This document shows positions 1-4,684 of a stretch of 7,566 bases of DNA, piece by piece. Source of the stretch: Wenzhouxiangella sp. (GTDB taxonomy: Bacteria > Pseudomonadota > Gammaproteobacteria > Xanthomonadales > Wenzhouxiangellaceae). Made by a program: the position numbers and the translations under genes. The notes beneath the pieces were generated by a model, which was given only the letters and a program-made list of their open reading frames with translations, was not told the DNA's origin and did no database searches. The stretch is from positions 1-7,566 of the forward strand of contig SKQI01000030.1 in assembly GCA_007119095.1 (NCBI GenBank), in the 5' to 3' direction. Position 1 is the first letter of the stretch. Every line of letters starts with the position of its first letter.

Positions 1-16
1 AATCCGTGACCCCAAA

Positions 17-280
17 ATGCCCGTCTCAGTCCGAGAATTAAAAGCCCATCTCTCCCGATACCTGGCCGAAGCACGCGCGGGCAAAGTCATCCGCGTCACC
101 TCTCATCGCAAGGAAATTGCGCGAATCACCGGCGTGCCCGACACGCAGGATGATTCGCTAACCCGCCTGCTGGCTACCGGAGAGGCCCACTGGCGCGGCG
201 GAAAACCGGTCGGGGCACGAATCGTGCTTAGCGAACAGGGTGAACCGCTCTCCAGAATCGTCCTAAGGGAGCGCGGGTGA
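17..280 (+). CDS. Phd/YefM-family antitoxin of a type II toxin-antitoxin pair (TA pair 1)
   Basis: This 87-residue protein would bind and neutralise the PIN toxin encoded just downstream and, as is usual for the family, repress its own operon. The N-terminal half has the Phd/YefM layout: VSVRELKAHLSRYL (residues 3-16) followed by AGKVIRVTSHRKEIARI (21-37), the dimerising DNA-binding fold with its basic strand. Residues 45-87 form the less conserved tail expected to wrap around the toxin. The ATG at 17 fits because the conserved core starts two residues later. No clear Shine-Dalgarno is visible in the 16 bases before it, and the frame stays open to the window edge, so an upstream start cannot be excluded. 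The stop overlaps the toxin start (GTGA, 277-280), which indicates translational coupling. Family call is from sequence pattern; partner specificity is inferred from adjacency. Confidence 0.88.
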   Translation: MPVSVRELKAHLSRYLAEARAGKVIRVTSHRKEIARITGVPDTQDDSLTRLLATGEAHWRGGKPVGARIVLSEQGEPLSRIVLRERG

Positions 281-711
281 TTCTGTTTCTAGATACCTCG
301 GCTCTGGTCAAACTCTACCTCGTCGAGGAAGACAGCGAAATTACGCACAAGGCCGCACAGCAAGCCGACATCCTCGCTGTCAGTCGAATCGCCTGGGCCG
401 AGTACCACGCTGCCTTGGCAAGGCGATCGAGAGCATTCCCAGAAGATGAAAGCCTGCTCGACCAGGCCCGAGATGCCCTGGCTTCTGACTGGGCCAACTA
501 TTTTGTCGTGGAAGTCAGCCAGCCCGTCGTCGAACTGGCAGGCGAGCACGCCGAGCTTTACGCCTTACGCGCCTACGACGCCGTACAACTGGCCACCGCC
601 AGCTACCTCGCCAGCCAGAGCGGTAAACCCGTCCAATTCGGCTGCTTCGACCGCCGCCTCAACAAAGCCGCCACCGCCCAGCGAATGCAAACCCTGAACC
701 CTGAACCCTGA
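277..711 (+). CDS. PIN-domain (VapC-like) ribonuclease toxin of TA pair 1
   Basis: A 144-residue PIN-domain protein, predicted to be a Mg2+-dependent endoribonuclease that cuts tRNA or rRNA when its antitoxin is lost. The four acidic positions of the PIN active site are visible: D6 in LDTSALVKLY, E42 in AWAEYHAAL, D101 in RAYDAVQLATA and D125 in FDRRLNKAA. Length matches VapC-type toxins. The start is GTG at 277, overlapping the antitoxin stop by four bases (GTGA). The C-terminus is odd: its last six residues, TLNPEP, and the TGA stop (709-711) are encoded by the first units of a heptanucleotide array that continues into the intergenic region. The native tail may have been replaced or extended by a few residues, although the PIN core is complete. 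A Phd-type antitoxin paired with a PIN toxin is a common mix. RNA target unknown. Confidence 0.9.
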   Translation: MILFLDTSALVKLYLVEEDSEITHKAAQQADILAVSRIAWAEYHAALARRSRAFPEDESLLDQARDALASDWANYFVVEVSQPVVELAGEHAELYALRAYDAVQLATASYLASQSGKPVQFGCFDRRLNKAATAQRMQTLNPEP

Positions 712-773
712 ACCCTGAACCCGGAACCCGGAACCCGGAACCCGGAACCCGGAACCCGGAACCCGGAACCCCC
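690..773 (+). repeat. Heptanucleotide tandem array 1: 4 x AACCCTG then 7 x AACCCGG
   Basis: Four perfect AACCCTG units (690-717) are followed without interruption by seven perfect AACCCGG units (718-766) and a last degenerate unit, AACCCCC (767-773). The array begins inside the last codons of the PIN toxin gene, supplies its stop codon and ends 15 bases before the purU start. The two variants sit in separate blocks, as expected from slipped-strand expansion of each variant. The complementary strand has twelve consecutive G-tracts of at least three G, each separated by four bases, which fits the usual G-quadruplex pattern. The TGA in each AACCCTG-AA junction recurs every 7 bases, so three neighbouring units give stops in all three forward frames. 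Confidence 0.97.
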
Positions 774-788
774 AAGTAAACCAAAACC

Positions 789-1640
789 ATGCCCCCAACC
801 GAACCAGAATCCTGCGTACTACGCGTAGCCTGCGACGACCAGCCAGGCCTGATCACCCGCATCACCGGCCTGATCTTCGAGATGGGCGGCAACATCACCG
901 AAAACGGAGAATTCGTCGACCCAATCCAGGGTCGCTTCTTCCTGCGCGCTGCCATCACCGGCCTGGACGACGACGCAGGCTTGAGTCAGGCCCTGGCCGA
1001 ACTGCTGCCGCCCGGTGCCGAAATCGACCTCGACCGCAAGGCCCGCAAGCGCGTGGTACTGATGGCCACCCGCGAGCTGCACTGCCTGGGCGACCTGCTG
1101 ATCCGCGCCGTCTCCGACGACCTGCCGATGGAAGTCCAGGCCGTCATCGCCAACCACCCGGATCTAGGCAGTTTCGCCGAAGCCCTGGATTTGCCGTTTC
1201 ACTGCATCTCCCATGAAGGCCTCACCCGCCAGGCCCACGAAGCCCGAATCGCCGAGAAAATCGACGAATACGCACCCGACGTGATCGTGCTGGCCAAGTA
1301 CATGCGCATCTTCAGTGCCGAATTCGTCCGCCGCTACCGCGGCCGCCTGCTCAACATCCACCACAGCTTCCTGCCTGCCTTCATCGGCGCCAGCCCTTAT
1401 GAACAGGCCTGGAAACGCGGCGTAAAAATCATCGGCGCCACCGCCCACTTCGCCACCGAAGACCTCGACGAAGGCCCCATCATCGCCCAGGACATCGTCC
1501 CCGTCAGCCACACCCACGGCCCCGCCGAAATGGCCCGCAGCGGCCGCGACGTAGAAAAAAGAGTCCTGGCCCGAGCCCTGAGAATCATCCTGGAACGCCG
1601 CTACTTCGTAACAAACAACAAAACCATCATCTTCGACTAA
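789..1640 (+). CDS. purU: Formyltetrahydrofolate deformylase PurU
   Basis: Cytosolic enzyme that hydrolyses 10-formyltetrahydrofolate to tetrahydrofolate and formate, balancing one-carbon pools and supplying formate for purine synthesis. At 283 residues it is close to the usual length of about 280. An N-terminal ACT domain (about residues 9-80, with CDDQPGLITRITGLIFEMGGN) is followed by a formyltransferase fold (about 88-283). Catalytic formyltransferase residues can be seen: N189 and H191 in LLNIHHSFLPAF, and D227 in TEDLDEGPIIAQD, with the PurU-type GVKIIGATAHF at 211-221. ATG 789 lies just before the ACT domain; no good Shine-Dalgarno is visible. No other folate or purine gene is present: it sits alone between two toxin-antitoxin pairs, with heptanucleotide repeats on both sides, so its promoter is either upstream of TA pair 1 or within or next to the array. 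The product call is firm. Confidence 0.96.
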   Translation: MPPTEPESCVLRVACDDQPGLITRITGLIFEMGGNITENGEFVDPIQGRFFLRAAITGLDDDAGLSQALAELLPPGAEIDLDRKARKRVVLMATRELHCLGDLLIRAVSDDLPMEVQAVIANHPDLGSFAEALDLPFHCISHEGLTRQAHEARIAEKIDEYAPDVIVLAKYMRIFSAEFVRRYRGRLLNIHHSFLPAFIGASPYEQAWKRGVKIIGATAHFATEDLDEGPIIAQDIVPVSHTHGPAEMARSGRDVEKRVLARALRIILERRYFVTNNKTIIFD

Positions 1641-1659
1641 CCCGGAACTCGGAACCCTA
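1639..1659 (+). repeat. Heptanucleotide array 2, short and degenerate (AACCCGG, AACTCGG, AACCCTA)
   Basis: Three consecutive 7-base units with one or two substitutions. The first two bases are the last two of the purU TAA stop codon (1638-1640), so the array abuts the gene end exactly as array 1 and array 3 do. Orientation is the same as in the other arrays. With only two CCC tracts left, it could not form an intramolecular quadruplex by itself. Confidence 0.85.
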
Positions 1660-1663
1660 ACAG

Positions 1664-1672
1664 TGCTACCCT
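1664..1672 (+). promoter_or_regulatory. Candidate extended -10 element for TA pair 2
   Basis: TGCTACCCT matches an extended -10 layout (TGn followed by TACCCT, hexamer at 1667-1672), 32 bases before the antitoxin ATG. A closely similar CAGCTACCCT occurs before the EPS export operon at 2470-2479, also just after a heptanucleotide array, which supports a shared regulatory role. No convincing -35 hexamer is seen at the expected distance, where array 2 lies. Inference from pattern only. Confidence 0.3.
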
Positions 1673-1704
1673 AAGTACCGAAAAAAGCACCAAAGCCCCC
1701 ACGT

Positions 1705-1974
1705 ATGGAAAACACAATAGCCGCCCAGGAAATCAAGCGCCGCGGCATTTCGGCAGTTGATGATGCGCTCCGACTCGGCCCAGTCCATGTGATTCAGCGC
1801 AACCAGCCGCGCTACGTCATCCTGAGCGAGGAGGACTATCAGCGCCTGGCCCACCGAAGCAAAGCGCGGGGTGAGCTTTGGCAGCAGTTGCTCAGCGCTC
1901 AGGTAGACAAAGGTCGAAGCAAGGCAGAAATTGACCAGCAGCTGGCAGAAGAGCGCGGCAGCTGGAGTCCCTGA
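1705..1974 (+). CDS. Phd/YefM-type antitoxin of TA pair 2
   Basis: An 89-residue small protein with the type II antitoxin pattern of the prevent-host-death group. It begins with IAAQEIKRRGISAVDDAL (residues 5-22), then has the strand pair HVIQRNQPRYVILSEEDYQRL (30-50; VILSEEDYQRL is typical of this family), and ends in a charged, helical tail (about 54-85) likely to contact the toxin. It should neutralise the downstream PIN protein and autorepress the operon. ATG 1705 gives a family-like start; no Shine-Dalgarno is obvious, and a candidate extended -10 lies at 1664-1672. It shares little visible sequence with the antitoxin at 17-280, so the two pairs do not look like a recent duplication. The exact subfamily (Phd versus RelB-like) is less certain than the antitoxin role. 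Confidence 0.82.
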   Translation: MENTIAAQEIKRRGISAVDDALRLGPVHVIQRNQPRYVILSEEDYQRLAHRSKARGELWQQLLSAQVDKGRSKAEIDQQLAEERGSWSP

Positions 1975-1988
1975 AGTCAGAATCGAAC

Positions 1989-2411
1989 GTGTTTTTCCTT
2001 GATGCCAGCGCAATCATCTACCTGATCGAGGGGGACGAAGGGCTAAGTCAAGCCACGCGGAATGTCATCACACGATTGAGCGCGGGCCCAGTTGAACCGG
2101 CCTTCGCCGTCTCAGCATTGAGCCTGCTTGAATGCCGGGTTCACCCGCTCCGCCATGGAGACGAACACCGCTTGGAAAAATTCGACCATTTCTTCAACGA
2201 CCCGGGATTGACGATTATCGATATGAGCGCCCAAGTCGTAGAACTGGCGACTATTCTGCGAGCCGAACGCGGCCTGCGCACCCCAGACGCGCTGCAAGCC
2301 GCAAGCTGCCTGACCCTCAACCCCGAAACACCCTTCATAACCGGCGACAAGACCTTCAGGAAATTGCCAGCCCTGAACGCCCACATCATAGAGCTGGAAG
2401 TCGACTCCTGA
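1989..2411 (+). CDS. PIN-domain (VapC-like) ribonuclease toxin of TA pair 2
   Basis: A 140-residue PIN-domain protein, predicted metal-dependent endoribonuclease toxin. Active-site acidic residues are visible: D5 in FLDASAIIYLIEG, E48 in LSLLECR, D100 in LRTPDALQAAS and D120 in FITGDKTFRKL. LRTPDALQAA followed by an FITGDKTF-like strand is very typical of this family. The gene starts at GTG 1989, 14 bases after the antitoxin stop, in the order antitoxin then toxin. The start is preceded by only a weak ribosome-binding sequence. Its TGA stop (2409-2411) touches the first base of heptanucleotide array 3. It differs clearly from the toxin at 277-711 outside the catalytic positions, so the pairs were probably acquired independently. 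RNA target unknown. Confidence 0.9.
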   Translation: MFFLDASAIIYLIEGDEGLSQATRNVITRLSAGPVEPAFAVSALSLLECRVHPLRHGDEHRLEKFDHFFNDPGLTIIDMSAQVVELATILRAERGLRTPDALQAASCLTLNPETPFITGDKTFRKLPALNAHIIELEVDS

Positions 2412-2450
2412 ACCCGAACCCGGAACCCGGAACCCGGAACCCCAAACCCG
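2411..2450 (+). repeat. Heptanucleotide array 3 (AACCCGG units) after toxin 2
   Basis: One six-base unit AACCCG (2411-2416), three perfect AACCCGG units (2417-2437), AACCCCA (2438-2444) and a final AACCCG (2445-2450). The array starts on the last base of the toxin stop codon and ends 66 bases before the export lipoprotein start. The complementary strand has six G-tracts of at least three, enough for one intramolecular quadruplex. Orientation is the same as in arrays 1, 2 and 4. Confidence 0.95.
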
Positions 2451-2473
2451 TTCCCTTCTCCCCCCAAATCAGC

Positions 2474-2479
2474 TACCCT
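2474..2479 (+). promoter_or_regulatory. Candidate -10 element for the EPS export operon
   Basis: TACCCT within CAGCTACCCT, 37 bases before the GTG start of the export lipoprotein, resembling the TGCTACCCT before TA pair 2. A weak TTCCCT at 2451-2456 is at 17-base spacing and could serve as -35. Matches to consensus are poor, so this is only a candidate based on position and on recurrence of the motif. Confidence 0.28.
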
Positions 2480-2516
2480 CCCAAAGCATCAAAAACCATT
2501 CCAACGGAGACCACCC

Positions 2517-3161
2517 GTGAACCCATCGGTAAATCCTGGGGGAGCAAAGCACCTGACGGTACTTTTGCTGATCATTACCGTATTCCTGGCCGCCTGCGCC
2601 ACCGGCCCCAACCTGCCGCCGGCGCCCGATGTCATGCCCGAAGATCGCGCCCTGGCAGACTATGTCATCGGCCCGGGTGACAGCCTGAATATCTCGGTGT
2701 GGCAACAACCGCAAATGTCGGGCACGGTGCCGGTGCGGCCCGATGGCCGCATAACCACGCCGCTGGTCGAAGACATGGAAGCCGCCGGCAAGACACCAAC
2801 GCGACTGGCGCGAGATCTGGAACAGGCGCTCAACCAGTACATCCGCGACCCAAGGGTCACGGTCATCGTTGCCAGCATCGCCGCATCCGACGAGCGCGAA
2901 CAGATTCGCGTGGTCGGGCAGGCCATGGCACCCAGTGCGGTCGCCTATCGCGACGGCATGTCCGTGCTGGATGTGATGATCTCCGTCGGCGGCCTGACGG
3001 ATTTCGCGGCCGGCAACCGCGCTATCCTGGTGCGCACCATGGACGGTGAGCGCCGCGAATTCAGCCTGCGGCTGAATGACCTGCTGAACCGGGGCGACAT
3101 GACTGCAGATGTTCGGGTATTGCCCGGCGATGTCATCGTCATCCCGGAATCGCGCTTCTGA
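2517..3161 (+). CDS. Wza-like polysaccharide export lipoprotein (XrtA/PEP-CTERM locus type)
   Basis: A 214-residue secreted lipoprotein expected to form or line the outer-membrane/periplasmic channel for exopolysaccharide export. A signal peptide (hydrophobic stretch about residues 13-26) ends in the lipobox LAAC, with the lipidated cysteine at C27. A Poly_export region follows (about 46-120, starting DYVIGPGDSLNISVWQQP, with VPVRPDGRITTPLVEDM), then an SLBB-like region (about 129-200, REQIRVVGQAMAPSAV to VRVLPGDVIVIPESRF). It is much shorter than E. coli Wza (about 380 residues) and lacks the C-terminal outer-membrane helix part; this short form is typical of PEP-CTERM-associated export proteins. 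GTG 2517 is chosen because GGAG (2506-2509) lies seven bases upstream and the signal peptide follows directly. It forms an operon with the beta-barrel gene 49 bases downstream. Association with XrtA is inferred, since no exosortase is in the window. Confidence 0.9.
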   Translation: MNPSVNPGGAKHLTVLLLIITVFLAACATGPNLPPAPDVMPEDRALADYVIGPGDSLNISVWQQPQMSGTVPVRPDGRITTPLVEDMEAAGKTPTRLARDLEQALNQYIRDPRVTVIVASIAASDEREQIRVVGQAMAPSAVAYRDGMSVLDVMISVGGLTDFAAGNRAILVRTMDGERREFSLRLNDLLNRGDMTADVRVLPGDVIVIPESRF

Positions 3162-3196
3162 GTACCGACAAACCAATAAAAACCAAAAAAGTCAAC

Positions 3197-3202
3197 GAGG
3201 GA
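3197..3202 (+). promoter_or_regulatory. Ribosome binding site that fixes the beta-barrel gene start
   Basis: GAGGGA lies eight bases before ATG 3211, in an A-rich leader after the export lipoprotein stop. It decides for ATG 3211, which opens directly into a signal peptide, over the in-frame ATG at 3109 that would overlap the previous gene. Confidence 0.75.
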
Positions 3203-3210
3203 AAAGCCTG

Positions 3211-4650
3211 ATGAAATCCGCTTACAACGCCGTCCATCGACTGCGCTGGCTGGCCCTGCCTGCCGCCTTGATCGCCCTGTCTGCCGCGGCCGACACGATC
3301 AACTGGGACATTGCTCCCAAAGTCTCCCTGGCCCAGATCTACTCGGATAACATCGGTCTGGCCCCATCAGGCCTGCGCGAAGACGATTTCGTCACCCGTC
3401 TCGATGCAGGGATTGAACTGACCGGGCAAAGCGCCCGATTTCGGGGCGTGCTGGACTACAACGCCCTGGGCCTGGTGTACTGGGACAACAGCGACTTCAA
3501 CGACATATTCCACCAGGGCAACGGCGCCCTGCGCTTCGATGCCGTGCCCGACCGCTTCTTCATCGAAGCATCTACGCGTTACTACCAGCGTCTCAGGTCC
3601 CGCGCCGGGGTCGGTGGCGATATCGTCAACGTCGGTGTTGATCGCACCGATGTCTGGGAGTTTGGTATTTCTCCAACCTACAAGCACCGCTTTGGCAACT
3701 GGTCAGACCTGCGCGCCAGCTACGCCTACGATCGCATTGACTACGAAGTCTCCGACCTGCGAGAGCTCGATAGTCAAAGTCATCGCTTCACCGTCGACCT
3801 GACCAGCGGCACCGCCTTTTCCACCTTCGGCTGGGAGCTGAGCTTCGACCGCGAAGAAACCGACTTCGACGACGGTTCGTCAGTCACCTTCCAGACCGCA
3901 GAAGCCCTGGGACGCTGGAATGTTTCCGATCGCTTCAGCGCATTTGCCGCCGTCGGTGACGAAGACAACAGTTTTGAGCAAGACCCGCCGCGAGCCCGGC
4001 CCAGCGATACCTTCTGGCGAGTCGGCGGCACCTTCCAGCCTGGCCCGCGCACATTCCTCGAAGGATTTGTCGGCGAACGTTATTTCGGTACCACCTTCGG
4101 CCTGGACTTCGAGCATCGCATCCGCGACGGCCGCCTGTTCGCTGGCTACTCAGAAGCGCTGGAAACTGTTGGCCGCGGCCGGCGAGGGCAGCTGATAGAT
4201 GATGATGGTCTGCCTGTGTTCGATCCGGGTACCGGAGATCCGGTGTTCGAAGAGCCGGACCTGCTGGCCGGCGCCTTTCTCCGCAAGCGTTTCGAAGCCG
4301 GCGCCAGCATCACCCGCCCGCGAACCCAAGCCAGCGTCCGCATCTACAACGTCAAGCGAGAATTCGAGCTGACCAGCCGCGAGGAAGACTCCTACGGCAT
4401 CATCATCGACGCCGACTGGCAGGCCTCAGCCAGAATCAACGTCTATGGAGACCTCCGCTACGAAGACACCGACTTCGCCGACATCCAGGGCCGCGAAGAC
4501 AGCCTGTTCACCCTGCGCCTGGGCGCCCGCCGCGACATCGCCCGCCAAACCACCGCCGCCATCGACTACCGCTACACCACCCGCGATTCCAACCAGGGCT
4601 TCGACTACCAGGAAAACCGCCTAACCGCCACCCTAACCCACAGATTCTAA
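3211..4650 (+). CDS. Outer-membrane beta-barrel protein of a polysaccharide (PEP-CTERM-type) locus
   Basis: A 479-residue outer-membrane protein, probably the barrel partner of the export lipoprotein encoded just before it. A signal peptide is clear: basic R10/R12, a hydrophobic core WLALPAALIALSAAA and likely cleavage after A27, before DTINWDIAPKVSLAQIYSDNIGL. The rest is a series of alternating amphipathic strands rich in Tyr, Phe, Trp and Asp, with recurring strand-turn-strand patterns (for example RFFIEASTRYYQRL, WSDLRASYAYDRIDYEV, INVYGDLRYEDTDF, TAAIDYRYTTRDS). It ends in an aromatic residue (TLTHRF), the usual BAM recognition signal. Length and layout resemble the BBP2/TIGR03016-type proteins found in PEP-CTERM polysaccharide loci; that family assignment is from memory of the pattern, not a search. 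It is co-transcribed with the lipoprotein. Exact role (pore, lipoprotein scaffold or secretion accessory) is unknown. Confidence 0.85.
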   Translation: MKSAYNAVHRLRWLALPAALIALSAAADTINWDIAPKVSLAQIYSDNIGLAPSGLREDDFVTRLDAGIELTGQSARFRGVLDYNALGLVYWDNSDFNDIFHQGNGALRFDAVPDRFFIEASTRYYQRLRSRAGVGGDIVNVGVDRTDVWEFGISPTYKHRFGNWSDLRASYAYDRIDYEVSDLRELDSQSHRFTVDLTSGTAFSTFGWELSFDREETDFDDGSSVTFQTAEALGRWNVSDRFSAFAAVGDEDNSFEQDPPRARPSDTFWRVGGTFQPGPRTFLEGFVGERYFGTTFGLDFEHRIRDGRLFAGYSEALETVGRGRRGQLIDDDGLPVFDPGTGDPVFEEPDLLAGAFLRKRFEAGASITRPRTQASVRIYNVKREFELTSREEDSYGIIIDADWQASARINVYGDLRYEDTDFADIQGREDSLFTLRLGARRDIARQTTAAIDYRYTTRDSNQGFDYQENRLTATLTHRF

Positions 4651-4662
4651 GTGCGCCCCTTG

Positions 4663-4682
4663 ATCCCGGAACCCGGAACCCG
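4663..4682 (+). repeat. Heptanucleotide array 4 in the convergent gene junction
   Basis: Units ATCCCGG (4663-4669), AACCCGG (4670-4676) and AACCCG (4677-4682). The array fills most of the 34-base gap between the convergent beta-barrel and wecA-like genes. It begins 12 bases after the barrel stop and ends two bases beyond the end of the transferase gene on the opposite strand. It has the same + orientation as the other arrays, so the transferase mRNA would carry the GGGTTCC version, with only three GGG tracts. No rho-independent terminator is otherwise visible in this gap. Confidence 0.88.
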
Positions 4683-4684
4683 TC

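Noticed and set aside
690..773. CRISPR array
   Set aside because: Units are 7 bases with no spacers between them; no cas gene is nearby.
690..773. Telomere-like end or linear replicon terminus
   Set aside because: The unit resembles eukaryotic telomere repeats only superficially; the arrays are short, internal and dispersed between bacterial genes.
565..958. Minus-strand open frames rich in a GSGFRVP-like seven-residue repeat
   Set aside because: They are only the antisense translation of heptanucleotide array 1 (7 bases x 3 = 7 codons) and overlap the toxin and purU genes; there is no start signal or family resemblance.
819..1517. Minus-strand open frames inside purU
   Set aside because: Shadows caused by high GC at codon third positions; low-complexity Gly/Ala/Val/Asp composition and no initiation signal.
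2132..2680. Plus-strand open frame of 182 codons across toxin 2, array 3 and the export gene start
   Set aside because: It is out of frame with two well-supported genes, Pro/Arg-rich, and open partly because AACCCGG repeats contain no stop codon.
3109..3210. Longer N-terminus for the beta-barrel protein (ATG 3109)
   Set aside because: It would overlap the export lipoprotein gene by over 50 bases and bury the signal peptide; ATG 3211 has a good ribosome binding site and leads straight into the signal sequence.
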